Source: Marinobacter arenosus | GTDB lineage: Bacteria > Pseudomonadota > Gammaproteobacteria > Pseudomonadales > Oleiphilaceae | DNA length: 64,000 nt | Direction of reading: 5' to 3' | NCBI RefSeq assembly: GCF_019264345.1 | Contig: NZ_JAHVAO010000001.1 | Coordinates: 1,240,001 to 1,304,000, forward strand | Part shown: positions 9,183-18,206 of the stretch, piece by piece | Layout: every line of letters starts with the position of its first letter | How positions within the stretch are numbered: position 1 is the stretch's first letter | Position numbers and translations under genes: made by a program | Notes under the pieces: generated by a model | Databases searched by the model: none | Told to the model about the DNA's origin: nothing | What the model saw: only the letters and a program-made list of their open reading frames with translations

Positions 9183-9310
9183 GGAGCGGGTGGATGCGGG
9201 CGTGGGGTCAGAAAATGTTGGAGGCCAGGGATGGCCGGAAACAAGCGCACATGGACGTGCTTGTAGCGGTTTTCTGGCCCCACGCCCGCATTCACCCGCG
9301 GACCCGCTCC
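9183..9310 (-). repeat. Structured repeat, copy 1 (outer stem with two RTCCNT-loop hairpins)
   Basis: Read on the minus strand, the outer arms 9270-9310 and 9183-9215 pair through more than 30 bases, with one G-T wobble, another mismatch and an 8-base bulge. Inside are two hairpins. P2 (9241-9264) has ACAA and GCAC paired with GTGC and TTGT, a 2-base GC bulge on its 3' side and loop GTCCAT. P3 (9223-9236) has GGCC arms and loop ATCCCT. The linker before P2 ends CCGCT and the linker after P3 ends ACA, as in copy 2 (14088-14185) and, with small changes, copy 3 (46548-46649). No open frame or transposase is present. It lies inside the atu operon. Confidence 0.8.
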
Positions 9311-9329
9311 CAATTGAGAGATCAAGAAC

Positions 9330-11300
9330 ATGCTAAGCAAACTGTTGATCGCCAATCGCGGTGAAATTGCCGTCCGAGTCATCCGCACCGCCAAGGCCCT
9401 CGGCTATCGAACCGTGGCCGTCTACTCCGAGGCAGACGCCAACGCCCTGCACGTTCAAGAAGCGGACGAGGCAGTCTGCATCGGCCCGGCCCAGGTCACC
9501 GCCTCCTACCTGAACGCCGACGCCATTCTCGAAGCCGCCCGAAAAACCGGGGCCGACTGCGTTCACCCCGGCTACGGCTTCCTCTCCGAAAACGCCGGCT
9601 TCGCCAACGCCTGCAAGGCTGCGGGCCTGGCTTTCGTGGGGCCGCCGTCGGATGCCATTGAGCTCATGGGCAGCAAGCGCCGCTCCAAAATCGCCATGCA
9701 GGAAGCCGGCGTACCGGTTGTACCCGGCTATGAGGGCAACAACGCCACCGACGACGAACTGATTGCGGCCGCCGCGGACATCGGCTATCCGCTCATGATC
9801 AAGGCGTCCGCCGGCGGCGGTGGCCGGGGCATGCGCCTGGTGGAGGACGAAACGACCCTGACCGACAACATCAAGCGCGCCCGCTCCGAGGCCAAACAGG
9901 CCTTCGGCGACGACGAACTCATCCTCGAAAAAGCCGTCATCGAACCTCGCCACGTGGAAATTCAGGTGTTCGCCGATCGCCACGGCAATGCGGTGTATCT
10001 CGGCGAACGGGACTGTTCAGTGCAGCGGCGACACCAGAAAGTGGTGGAGGAAGCGCCGTCGCCGTTTGTGACTCCCGAATTGCGGGCCGCCATGGGTGAA
10101 GCGGCGGTCAAGGCGGCGCTGGCCTGCAGTTATGAGGGTGCCGGAACGGTGGAGTTTCTGGTCGACAAGGATCGTAACTTCTACTTTCTGGAGATGAATA
10201 CCCGCCTGCAGGTGGAGCACCCGGTGACCGAACTGATCACCGGCCAGGATCTCGTCGCCTGGCAGCTCGGCGTCGCCGAGGGGCGGCCACTGCCGCTGGC
10301 ACAGGAGGAGATCGAACTGAACGGCCACGCCATCGAAGTTCGACTCTACGCCGAGGATCCCGCCAATAATTTCACGCCCCAGACCGGCCTCTTGCTGGTC
10401 TTCCGTCCGGCCGAAGGCGACGGCGTACGCTTCGACACCGGTGTGCGCTCCGGCGACATTATTACCCCGCACTACGACCCCATGCTGGCAAAAGTGATTG
10501 CCTGGGGCGAAAACCGGGACGATGCCCGCCGGCGGCTGATTCGGGCCCTCGAGGACACCCTCGTGTTCGGTGTCACCACCAACCGCTACTTCCTCAGCCG
10601 CATCATCGCTGACGAGACCTTCGGCGCCGGTGACGCAACCACCGCCTTCCTGCAGCAGTCGTTCAGCCAGGATCCCTCATTGCAGCCGCAAAGTCCGGGC
10701 CCGCGGGAGCTGGCCATGGCTGCCAGCGTGCTCGACCATGGCATTTCAGGCCAGACCGCCTGGAGCAATGCACCGGCCACCAGGACCCCGATCCTGCTCG
10801 AAATCGGTGACGACAGCCTTGAACTCCTGGTACGCCGAACCGGCAGCCACCTGAGTCTCGACCTGAATGGCAACCAACACGACGTGAAGATCGAAAACCT
10901 TCAGGACGACCATCTGTGCATCATCGACAATGGTGTGCGTCAGTCTTGCCAATATCACCGGGATGGCGATTCCCTATATTTCCAGGCCTCCGGACAGTCC
11001 TGGCTGGTGCGTGACATCACCCATCAGCCCGCAGCGGGCGCCCTTGGTGGCGGCAGCGGACGGATCCAGGCGTCCATGGACGGTGCCCTCATCGAAGTGC
11101 TCGTCGAGCCTGGACAGGCGGTCCGTCAGGGCGAGACGCTGGTCATCCTGGAAGCCATGAAAATGGAACACCCAGTCAAGGCCGACCGCGACGGAACTGT
11201 CGGCCAGGTACATGCCAGCAAGGGTGATCAGGTGAAACGAAGCCAGTTGCTGGTGGAGATTACCGCCGACGAATCCGCCAAACAGGAGGCCGGAGCATGA
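9330..11300 (+). CDS. atuF: Geranyl-CoA carboxylase alpha subunit (biotin carboxylase and BCCP)
   Basis: A 656-residue protein with an N-terminal biotin carboxylase (ANRGEIAVRVIRTAKALGY, ATP-grasp glycine-rich KASAGGGGRGMR, EMNTRLQVEHPVTE) and a C-terminal biotinyl domain with EAMKMEHP, the biotinylated lysine being Lys611. It carboxylates biotin with ATP and bicarbonate and works with AtuC. ATG 9330 opens the frame directly after repeat copy 1. Its stop overlaps the atuG start by 4 bases. A leucine-pathway methylcrotonyl-CoA carboxylase would look similar; the atu context decides. Confidence 0.92.
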   Translation: MLSKLLIANRGEIAVRVIRTAKALGYRTVAVYSEADANALHVQEADEAVCIGPAQVTASYLNADAILEAARKTGADCVHPGYGFLSENAGFANACKAAGLAFVGPPSDAIELMGSKRRSKIAMQEAGVPVVPGYEGNNATDDELIAAAADIGYPLMIKASAGGGGRGMRLVEDETTLTDNIKRARSEAKQAFGDDELILEKAVIEPRHVEIQVFADRHGNAVYLGERDCSVQRRHQKVVEEAPSPFVTPELRAAMGEAAVKAALACSYEGAGTVEFLVDKDRNFYFLEMNTRLQVEHPVTELITGQDLVAWQLGVAEGRPLPLAQEEIELNGHAIEVRLYAEDPANNFTPQTGLLLVFRPAEGDGVRFDTGVRSGDIITPHYDPMLAKVIAWGENRDDARRRLIRALEDTLVFGVTTNRYFLSRIIADETFGAGDATTAFLQQSFSQDPSLQPQSPGPRELAMAASVLDHGISGQTAWSNAPATRTPILLEIGDDSLELLVRRTGSHLSLDLNGNQHDVKIENLQDDHLCIIDNGVRQSCQYHRDGDSLYFQASGQSWLVRDITHQPAAGALGGGSGRIQASMDGALIEVLVEPGQAVRQGETLVILEAMKMEHPVKADRDGTVGQVHASKGDQVKRSQLLVEITADESAKQEAGA

Positions 11301-12124
11301 ACACACTGAACCAGCGTACGGTATTTATCACCGGAGGCAGCCGCGGCATCGGCCGGGCAATCGCACTGGCCTGTGCCCGACAGGGCGCCAACGTGGTTAT
11401 TGCGGCCAAGTCGGACACACCACATCCGAAGCTGCCGGGCACCATTCACACCGTGGCCGAGGAAATACGGGCGGCCGGTGGCCAGGCATTGCCCCTGGTT
11501 CTCGACGTTCGTGACGACAGGCAGGTTCGCCAGCGCGTGGACGAGGCCGCGGACCACTTCGGTGGCATCGACGCGTTGATCAACAACGCCGGCGCCATCC
11601 GTCTGACTGGCGTGGAAAACCTGAAGGTCAGCCGGTACGACCTGATGCACCAGGTCAACGCCCGGGCAGTCTTCACCTGTAGCCAGGCGGCTCTGCCCTA
11701 TCTGAAAGCCTCGGATCGGGCACACATACTGAGCCTGTCGCCGCCGCTGAACCTGAACACCAAGTGGTTTGCCCAGTACGGGCCCTACACCACGACCAAG
11801 TACGCCATGACTATGTTGAGCATGGGCATGGCCGAGGAATTCAGGCGTTACGGCATAGCCGTGAACACGCTGTGGCCAAAGACCCTGATCGCCACCGCGG
11901 CGATCGAGTTTGAAGTCGGCGGGCCACAGATGATGGCGCAGGGCCGGAAACCGGACATCATGGCCGATGCCGCGGTAAGCATACTGAATCGCACCGCGGA
12001 CGACCTGACGGGCCAGCACCTGATTGACGAAGACCTGCTGCGGCAGGATGGCATTACGGATTTCGAACCTTACCGGTACGCTCCGGGCGATAAGCCTCTT
12101 ATGCCGGATCTGTTCCTGGACTAG
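11297..12124 (+). CDS. atuG: Short-chain dehydrogenase AtuG
   Basis: A 275-residue SDR with cofactor motif TGGSRGIG, NNAG, and a standard YxxxK active site in YGPYTTTKYAMT, unlike AtuB. It resembles HSDL2-type SDRs. It is proposed to act as a dehydrogenase on a terpenoid intermediate; the substrate is not established. It overlaps atuF by 4 bases. After its stop a hairpin (12125-12148) and a 75-base gap precede atuH. Confidence 0.88.
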   Translation: MNTLNQRTVFITGGSRGIGRAIALACARQGANVVIAAKSDTPHPKLPGTIHTVAEEIRAAGGQALPLVLDVRDDRQVRQRVDEAADHFGGIDALINNAGAIRLTGVENLKVSRYDLMHQVNARAVFTCSQAALPYLKASDRAHILSLSPPLNLNTKWFAQYGPYTTTKYAMTMLSMGMAEEFRRYGIAVNTLWPKTLIATAAIEFEVGGPQMMAQGRKPDIMADAAVSILNRTADDLTGQHLIDEDLLRQDGITDFEPYRYAPGDKPLMPDLFLD

Positions 12125-12148
12125 CGCCAGGGCAGCATTCCCGTGGCG
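12125..12148 (+). other. Intra-operon hairpin after atuG
   Basis: CGCCAGGG pairs with CCC-G-TGGCG around a 7-base loop, starting right at the atuG stop. No T-run follows, so it is probably an mRNA-stabilising or attenuating structure rather than a full terminator. Confidence 0.3.
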
Positions 12149-12199
12149 AAGGAGCGAGACCGACAATAAAGATAATCGGACCCCTTACGGAAGAACAGT

Positions 12200-14029
12200 A
12201 TGAGCAACAACAGCGTTTCAGCACTGGATATCGCCCGGCGACTGCCGGGCATCATGCGACGTTTCCCGTCCATTGCCCGCGGCTATTACTATTACGCGGC
12301 CAAGGATGAAAACCGGGAGCTGACCCTGGGCACCCTGATCGAACGGAATGCCGAAAGGCACGGTCAGCGGCCGGCCATACTGTTCGAAGATCGGACGACC
12401 ACCTGGCGCGATTTCAACAGCTGGGCCAACCGCATTGCCGGATTCCTGCAGGCCCAGGGCCTGACCAAGGGCGACGCCATTGCGGTCTTCCTGGAGAATC
12501 GTCCGGAGTTACTGGCGATCGTCGCGGGCGCGGCCAAACTCGGCGTCGCCTGCGCCATGCTGAACACCTCCCAGAAAGGCAAGGTGCTGGAACACAGCAT
12601 CAACCTGATCGAACCGAAGATGGTGGTGGTCGGCGAGGAGCTGATCTCGTCGTTTGAAGGCGTCAAGGACAAACTCAGGACCAGCCACCCCACCCCCTTC
12701 CTGTTCGTGCCCGACGTCAACACCCTGAACGCCTTTGGTGAGGCACCCGAGGGCTACCTCAACATGGCGGAGCGAGTCAGCACCTTCAACAGCGACAACC
12801 CTGAGCTCTGCGATCCGCCACGCATGGGGGACACCGCCATCTACCTGTTCACCTCAGGCACAACCGGCCTGCCCAAGGCGGCTCCGGGGTCCCATCGCAA
12901 GTTCATAAAAGCGTACGGCGGCTTTGGCCTTATGTCCCTGGCGATGGAACCCGAGGACGTCCTGTACTGCACCCTGCCGCTCTACCACGGTACGGCCCTG
13001 CTGGTGTGCTGGGGTTCGGTACTGGCGGGCGGCTCTGCCATCGCCCTGCGCCGGAAGTTTTCCGCCCGTGCGTTCTGGGACGACGTGCGCCGCTATCGCG
13101 CCACAACTTTCGGGTATGTGGGCGAACTCTGCCGCTACCTGCTGAACCAGCCCGCCAGCGATCAGGACCGGACCCACGGACTGACCAAGATGATCGGGAA
13201 CGGCTTGCGCCCGTCCATCTGGCAGGAATTCAAGGAGCGTTTCGGCATCGAAACCGTGGCCGAACTGTACGCCTCCAGCGAGGGCAACATCGGCTTCAGC
13301 AACTTCTTCAACATGGACAACACCGTTGGCTTCTCCACCGCACCCTACAAACTGGTGAAGTTCCATGACGGCACCCGGGACCCGGTGCGCAACGCCAAGG
13401 GCTTTATGGAGGAGGTCGCCAAAGGTGAGCCGGGGCTCCTGATCGGCGAGATCACGAAAAAATGGTCCTTCGAGGGCTATACCCAGAAAGACGCGACCGA
13501 AAAATCCATTGTGCGAAACGCCTTCAAGAAAGGCGATGCCTGGTTCAACACCGGCGACGTGCTGAAAGAGATCGGATGCAAGCACCTGCAGTTTGTCGAT
13601 CGCATGGGCGACACCTTCCGCTGGAAAGGCGAAAACGTTTCGACCAACGAGGTGGAAAACATCATCGATGGTTCCGGCCTGGTGGAAGAGGCCATCGTCT
13701 ACGGCGTCGAGATCCCGAACACCAATGGCAAGGCGGGCATGGTGACCCTGGTGCCCCATGGCAAGGCCAGCGACTTTGATGTCAACGCGCTGTTTGCGTA
13801 TCTGAGCGCCAACCTGCCACCCTACGCGATTCCCGTGTTCGTGCGGGTCACCCACGCCATCGAGAAGACCGGCACCTTCAAGTATCGCAAGGTGGACATC
13901 CAGAAAACCGGTTATTCGCTGGAGCGGGCCGATGAGGCGGTGTTTGCCTGGCTACCGAAAACGGAGGGGTATACTCGGCTAACGCCGGAGCTGGTTGCCG
14001 AGATCGACGCCGGGAAAGTTAATTTCTAA
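12200..14029 (+). CDS. atuH: Acyl-CoA synthetase AtuH (FATP/very-long-chain type)
   Basis: A 609-residue AMP-forming ligase with the ATP/AMP motif YLFTSGTTGLPKAA and a later DTFRWKGENVSTNEVE segment typical of the fatty-acid transport protein/very-long-chain acyl-CoA synthetase branch. In the atu cluster it is expected to activate citronellic or geranic acid, or a chain-shortened product, to the CoA thioester. A GGAAG site precedes ATG 12200. It is the last gene of the plus-strand cluster, followed by repeat copy 2 and a convergent gene. Confidence 0.88.
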   Translation: MSNNSVSALDIARRLPGIMRRFPSIARGYYYYAAKDENRELTLGTLIERNAERHGQRPAILFEDRTTTWRDFNSWANRIAGFLQAQGLTKGDAIAVFLENRPELLAIVAGAAKLGVACAMLNTSQKGKVLEHSINLIEPKMVVVGEELISSFEGVKDKLRTSHPTPFLFVPDVNTLNAFGEAPEGYLNMAERVSTFNSDNPELCDPPRMGDTAIYLFTSGTTGLPKAAPGSHRKFIKAYGGFGLMSLAMEPEDVLYCTLPLYHGTALLVCWGSVLAGGSAIALRRKFSARAFWDDVRRYRATTFGYVGELCRYLLNQPASDQDRTHGLTKMIGNGLRPSIWQEFKERFGIETVAELYASSEGNIGFSNFFNMDNTVGFSTAPYKLVKFHDGTRDPVRNAKGFMEEVAKGEPGLLIGEITKKWSFEGYTQKDATEKSIVRNAFKKGDAWFNTGDVLKEIGCKHLQFVDRMGDTFRWKGENVSTNEVENIIDGSGLVEEAIVYGVEIPNTNGKAGMVTLVPHGKASDFDVNALFAYLSANLPPYAIPVFVRVTHAIEKTGTFKYRKVDIQKTGYSLERADEAVFAWLPKTEGYTRLTPELVAEIDAGKVNF

Positions 14030-14087
14030 CGCTTGGCGTTCGTCGATCTGCTTTTGGCTCCAGCCTTCGCGGCCCGGAGTTCGCCGA

Positions 14088-14185
14088 GCTGGGTCAGCCT
14101 TCCCAAAAACCGCTACAAGCACATCCGTGTGCGCTTGTTTCGGGCCGTCCATGGCCCTCTACATTTTTGGGAAGGCTGACTCAGC
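14088..14185 (+). repeat. Structured repeat, copy 2
   Basis: Outer arms 14088-14109 and 14164-14185 pair over 22 bases with one mismatch. P2 (14115-14138) again has ACAA/GCAC against GTGC/TTGT with a GC bulge, and loop ATCCGT. P3 (14142-14157) has GGGCC and GGCCC arms with loop GTCCAT. The P2 region is nearly identical to copy 1, but the outer stem is a different sequence that still pairs. It lies between convergent atuH and the MDR gene, where it might also help to end transcription, although the T-run (14164-14168) is followed by the rest of the right arm. Confidence 0.8.
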
Positions 14186-14217
14186 ACGTCGCTCAAGCAA
14201 CGGAACTATAGGAAATC

Positions 14218-15198
14218 TCAGGAGCCTACCTTGAGCACCACTTTGCCGGTAGCACGGCGCTCGGTCAGCGCCCCCAGGGCCTTGGCATAATCCTCGAACT
14301 CGAACACTTCGCTGATCTTCGGATCAATCTTGCCCTCGGCGTAGAGCTTCATCAGCTCCATCATGTTCTGGGCACTGGCCTCCGGCTCACGCTGGGTAAA
14401 GCTGCCCCAGAACACGCCAACCACCGAGCAGCCTTTCAGAAGGGTCAGGTTGGCGGGAACCTTGGGAATATCACCGGCGGCAAAACCGACGATAAGGTGC
14501 CGACCGTTCCAGCCCATGGCACGGAGCGCCTGTTCGGTAAAATCACCACCAACCGGGTCGTAGATCACGTCCACGCCCTTCCCTTTGGTCAGGTTCTTGA
14601 CGGCCTCCTTCAGGGGCTCCTCGGTGTAATTGATCAGTTCGTCCGCACCGGCGTCCTTGGCAATGGCCAACTTCTCGGCGGAGCTCGCAGCGGCAATCAC
14701 ACGAGCCCCCATCGCCTTGCCCAGTTCCACCGTGGCCAGACCCACGCCGCCACTGGCACCCAACACCAGCAGGCTCTCACCCGGCTGGAGGTTGGCGCGC
14801 TGCTTGAGCGCGTAGTATGAGGTGCCATACACCATGGTGAAGGCAGCCGCCTTTTCATCGGACATGCCATCAGGCACCGGCAGGAGGTTCTGCTCAGGCA
14901 CCACCACTTCCTCGGCAAAGGCGCCGTAACCAGTCAGGCCGGCAACCCGGTCGCCGGGCTTGAAGCGGGTCACTTTCTCGCCGACCTCAATCACTTCTCC
15001 GGCCATCTCGCCGCCGGGGGAGAACGGCATGGAAGGTTTCAGCTGGTACTTGCCCTCGATGATCAGGGTGTCGGGAAAGTTCAGACCGGCGGCTTTTACC
15101 CGAACTTTGACACCACGGCCCTTAACCTCCGGGCTGGGGACGTCTTCAATCACCAGGGTATCGGCCGGGCCGTATTCCTTGCAGAGGATGGCTTTCAT
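14218..15198 (-). CDS. NADPH:quinone oxidoreductase-like MDR protein
   Basis: A 326-residue medium-chain dehydrogenase/reductase of the zinc-free quinone reductase type: a GroES-like N-terminal domain with LNFPDTLIIEGKYQ and GGEMAGEV, then a Rossmann domain with LVLGASGGVGLATVELGKAMG. It probably reduces quinones or enoyl carbonyls with NADPH. It is convergent with atuH, separated by repeat copy 2, so a direct part in terpene breakdown is possible but not shown. ATG 15198 has AGGAG close upstream. Confidence 0.8.
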   Translation of the reverse strand: MKAILCKEYGPADTLVIEDVPSPEVKGRGVKVRVKAAGLNFPDTLIIEGKYQLKPSMPFSPGGEMAGEVIEVGEKVTRFKPGDRVAGLTGYGAFAEEVVVPEQNLLPVPDGMSDEKAAAFTMVYGTSYYALKQRANLQPGESLLVLGASGGVGLATVELGKAMGARVIAAASSAEKLAIAKDAGADELINYTEEPLKEAVKNLTKGKGVDVIYDPVGGDFTEQALRAMGWNGRHLIVGFAAGDIPKVPANLTLLKGCSVVGVFWGSFTQREPEASAQNMMELMKLYAEGKIDPKISEVFEFEDYAKALGALTERRATGKVVLKVGS

Positions 15199-15354
15199 GG
15201 AAACTCCTGTAACAGCATTGTTTTGGCGACGGGGCAGACCGATCGTCGGCCTGATTTTCAGTACCCGTCAAGCTAAACAGTGTCTCCCCATGAAGCAAAT
15301 AAAGATCTCTTATCGAATTTTATAAGCGAGACTTATGCAGCGTCGCCCCCTGCC

Positions 15355-15921
15355 TCACAGCATCGAACCGGCAACAAATAGCGCCCCCACCAGGAACAGG
15401 GCAGCAGCGATGAGGCCGTTACGCAGGCCGGTCGAGAGCACCTGTGACTTCGCCTCGAACGTTCCGTCTTCATCGTGGTTGACGAGCTTCAGGTCCTGAC
15501 TGGAGCTCCGGATCAACTGGATCATCTCCTCGCATTGCGTCGAGCTGAACGAAGCCGGATCGAATCGGCTGAGGCCATGTTTCTTCAGGAAACGGTGTAC
15601 GTCGCTTGATAGCGGGACGTACTTCATGGACCAGTTCTCAAAGGTGCGAGCCTCCAGCGGCTCTTCAATCAACGTGACGATGTTTTTGTGCCGGCTGTCA
15701 CTCTGGATTCTGCGGTAGGTTTCAAGAACGTCTTTTTCGTCCCCTTCGAGATACTGGAAGAAGCGGTTGTCTCCGTAATACAGCCCCCCAACCAGCAGGC
15801 ATTTTCCATTGTTGCGCCGCGATGTCATCAGAATCCGGGCAACGTTGGGCTCAACACCTTTTTCCGCCGGCTTGGCTTCAAAGGTGGCTTCACTGGCGTA
15901 GGCCAAGCGCATCAGGGACAT
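15355..15921 (-). CDS. BLUF-domain blue-light sensor with C-terminal membrane anchor
   Basis: The first ~95 residues form a BLUF flavin domain. The key residues are visible: Tyr8 (RLAYASEA), Asn37/Asn38 (TSRRNNG), Gln56 in RFFQYLEG, and a Trp/Met pair in FENWSMKY. A linker of about 65 residues follows, and the protein ends in one hydrophobic helix (residues ~168-186) with only the final residues after it. The total is 188 residues. There is no EAL, GGDEF or HTH output domain. It is predicted to be a tail-anchored cytoplasmic light sensor. It stands alone between convergent and divergent neighbours. Confidence 0.85.
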   Translation of the reverse strand: MSLMRLAYASEATFEAKPAEKGVEPNVARILMTSRRNNGKCLLVGGLYYGDNRFFQYLEGDEKDVLETYRRIQSDSRHKNIVTLIEEPLEARTFENWSMKYVPLSSDVHRFLKKHGLSRFDPASFSSTQCEEMIQLIRSSSQDLKLVNHDEDGTFEAKSQVLSTGLRNGLIAAALFLVGALFVAGSML

Positions 15922-16106
15922 GTCAGCGACTCCAAACTGCAGAATTGATATAAATGCGACACATGATACGTATGGACACGTGACTATGGATCAATTCGAC
16001 GATCAAGCCGGGCATCCCGGGATGAATCCACCGATCTTTTGGGCTATTCTTCGCGCACCCGGTTCAAGACGTTCCGTTGTTCGTTCTCATCACGTCAGGC
16101 CCTGCC

Positions 16107-16724
16107 ATGTTCGACATTGTCTACCTGCTCGAAATGCTCGGGATCATAGCCTTTGCCATCTCGGGAATGATCGTGGCGCGAGCCAAGAACATGGACCCTG
16201 TCGGCGTGTTTACCATCGGCTTCATCACCGCACTGGGCGGCGGCACCCTGCGGGACCTGATTCTGGACAACCACCCGGTGTACTGGATCAAACACCAGGA
16301 GCAGCCAGTGCTGATCCTCGTGATGGCGATCCTGTTCAGCTACTGGAAGCACGCTGACCGGCTCCGGGCTTCACAGATCGTCATTCCGGACGCCGTGGGA
16401 CTTGGTGTTTTTTCCATTCTGGGCGCACAACTGGCACTGGACCTGGGCCACTCGTGGTTGATCGCCTCCTTCCTGGGCGTGATGACCGGCACATTCGGCG
16501 GCGCCCTGCGCGACACGCTGTGCAACGAGGTCCCGCAGATTTTCCGCAAGGACCAGGTCTACGCGTCCGTTTCGTTTGCCGGCTGCTGGCTCTACTTTTT
16601 CTGCCAGTCGCTCCTTGTGAATGAAGCCCTGCCGCTCACCATCGGTGTCGTGTTCATCGCGATTGTCCGCATCCTGGCGGTACGCTACGACATTCGCCTT
16701 CAGCGGGACGCCAACCACCAATAG
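16107..16724 (+). CDS. TRIC/UPF0126-type channel protein (YicG/YadS-like)
   Basis: A 205-residue membrane protein of seven predicted helices built from two related halves, each with the family glycine/arginine motif: ALGGGTLRDLILDN and GTFGGALRDTLCNE. The family includes bacterial TRIC-type monovalent cation channels. The frame is open to TTG 16077, but ATG 16107 gives the canonical N-terminus (MFDIVYLLEMLGI); its ribosome site is weak. It is followed by the purine permease after about 150 bases, probably a separate transcription unit. Confidence 0.85.
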   Translation: MFDIVYLLEMLGIIAFAISGMIVARAKNMDPVGVFTIGFITALGGGTLRDLILDNHPVYWIKHQEQPVLILVMAILFSYWKHADRLRASQIVIPDAVGLGVFSILGAQLALDLGHSWLIASFLGVMTGTFGGALRDTLCNEVPQIFRKDQVYASVSFAGCWLYFFCQSLLVNEALPLTIGVVFIAIVRILAVRYDIRLQRDANHQ

Positions 16725-16725
16725 C

Positions 16726-16754
16726 TTGACACCTAATTAATAGTGAACTGTCAA
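16726..16754. promoter_or_regulatory. Dyad upstream of the purine permease
   Basis: TTGACA at 16726 and TGTCAA at 16749 are exact reverse complements around an AT-rich centre (CTAATTAATAG) that is itself nearly symmetric. The TTGACA could also serve as a -35 element, but I see no good -10 at the right distance. It may be an operator for the permease/apt unit or a weak terminator for the channel gene. Confidence 0.3.
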
Positions 16755-16876
16755 TCATCCCTTGGCCTGAGGGCCGTCAGCCGGTAAGATTGCCGTTTTT
16801 TCACGCAATTCGCGTTTTCCGTTCGACACTGATTCCCAATCCCAACTTTTGGCATCCTGAGAGGCAGACTCCCGTC

Positions 16877-18175
16877 ATGCTTGAACGACTGTTCCAACTC
16901 CAGGCCCACGGCACCACAGTTCGAAAAGAACTGGTAGCGGGCATCACCACTTTCCTGACCATGGCGTACATCATCGTGGTCAACCCGAGCATCCTGTCGT
17001 CCACCGGCATGGACTTTGGCGCCATATTTGTCGCCACCTGTCTGGCGGCCACCATCGGCACCCTGATCATGGGCCTATGGGCCAACTACCCGATCGCCCT
17101 GGCCCCCGGCATGGGGCTGAATGCCTTCTTCTCCTTTACGGTCGTCGGCAGCATGGGTTACAGCTGGCAGGTTGCTCTCGGGGCAGTCTTCCTCTCGGGC
17201 CTGATCTTCTTCCTGCTCAGCGTCCTCAAGATTCGCGAGTGGATCATCAACAGCATTCCGATGTCACTTCGCTTTGGCATTTCCGCCGGCATCGGCTTCT
17301 TCCTGGCGCTGATTGCCCTGAAGAATGCCGGTATCGTCGTCGATCATCCGGCCACACTGGTTGGCATGGGTGAGATCAAGACGGCCGAAAGCCTTCTGTT
17401 CTTCGGCGGATTCGTGCTGATTTGCGCGCTGTCGTTCCGGCGGATAACCGGTGCGGTGATGATTGGCATCATCGCCGTGACGCTGATCGCAATGATGCTG
17501 GGCATGGTGGAATACAAAGGGTTCGTGTCGGCACCGCCGAGCCTGGCTCCGACCTTTATGCAGCTGGACATTGCCGGTGCGCTCAACGTCGGCATGATCA
17601 GCATCGTGTTCGCGTTTCTGTTTGTAGACCTGTTCGACACCTCCGGCACCCTGATCGGCGCTGCCCAGCGCGGTGGCCTGCTGGACAAGGAGGGCAAACT
17701 GCCCCGCCTGGGCCGGGCCCTGATGTCCGACTCGGTGGCCACCATGTCCGGTGCGGCCCTGGGCACGTCCACAACCACCAGCTACATCGAGTCCACGGCG
17801 GGCATCTCGGCCGGAGGTCGTACCGGTCTGACCGCCGTCGTGGTGGCGGTTCTCTTCCTGGCCTGCCTGTTGCTGTCGCCCATTGCCAGCATCATCCCGG
17901 CCTACGCGACGGCACCCGCCCTGCTCTACGTGGCCGTGCTCATGACCAGCGGCCTGAAACTGGTCGACTGGGAAGACATCACCGACGCCGCGCCTGCGGT
18001 GGTGACCGCGCTGATGATGCCGCTGACCTTTTCCATCGCCAACGGCATTGCCCTGGGCTTTATCACCTACGCTATCGTGAAAGCCCTGAGCGGGCGCTGG
18101 TCTGACCTGAACGCCAGCGTGGTGACCATCGCCGTTGTATTCGTGCTGAAATTCATCTTCCTGGACGCGGCCTGA
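16877..18175 (+). CDS. NCS2-family purine permease (AzgA type)
   Basis: A 432-residue inner-membrane transporter with about 12 helices and the AzgA/PbuG-type signatures ELVAGITTFLTMAYIIVVNP, ALAPGMGLNAFF, LFVDLFDTSGT and GTSTTTSYIESTAGI. These proteins take up adenine, hypoxanthine or guanine with protons. The frame is open to 16790, but ATG 16877 behind GAGAGG gives the usual N-terminus. The apt gene follows after 31 bases, which supports uptake of adenine feeding salvage. Confidence 0.9.
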   Translation: MLERLFQLQAHGTTVRKELVAGITTFLTMAYIIVVNPSILSSTGMDFGAIFVATCLAATIGTLIMGLWANYPIALAPGMGLNAFFSFTVVGSMGYSWQVALGAVFLSGLIFFLLSVLKIREWIINSIPMSLRFGISAGIGFFLALIALKNAGIVVDHPATLVGMGEIKTAESLLFFGGFVLICALSFRRITGAVMIGIIAVTLIAMMLGMVEYKGFVSAPPSLAPTFMQLDIAGALNVGMISIVFAFLFVDLFDTSGTLIGAAQRGGLLDKEGKLPRLGRALMSDSVATMSGAALGTSTTTSYIESTAGISAGGRTGLTAVVVAVLFLACLLLSPIASIIPAYATAPALLYVAVLMTSGLKLVDWEDITDAAPAVVTALMMPLTFSIANGIALGFITYAIVKALSGRWSDLNASVVTIAVVFVLKFIFLDAA

Positions 18176-18206
18176 GCCGCCGCCAGAGCGATAAACCGGA
18201 CCTTTC

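Noticed and set aside
9183..9310. Integron attC site as an explanation for the structured repeat
   Set aside because: I see no GTTRRRY / RYYYAAC core pair at the ends, there is no integrase gene, and copies lie singly between housekeeping genes instead of bounding cassettes.
14088..14185. Simple Rho-independent terminator as an explanation for repeat copy 2
   Set aside because: The two inner hairpins and linkers are conserved in copies that lie inside an operon and in a divergent promoter region, which a terminator does not explain.
16795..16820. PurR-like box (ACGC-AATTC-GCGT) before the purine permease
   Set aside because: Only four bases per arm match, too little to call a PurR site.
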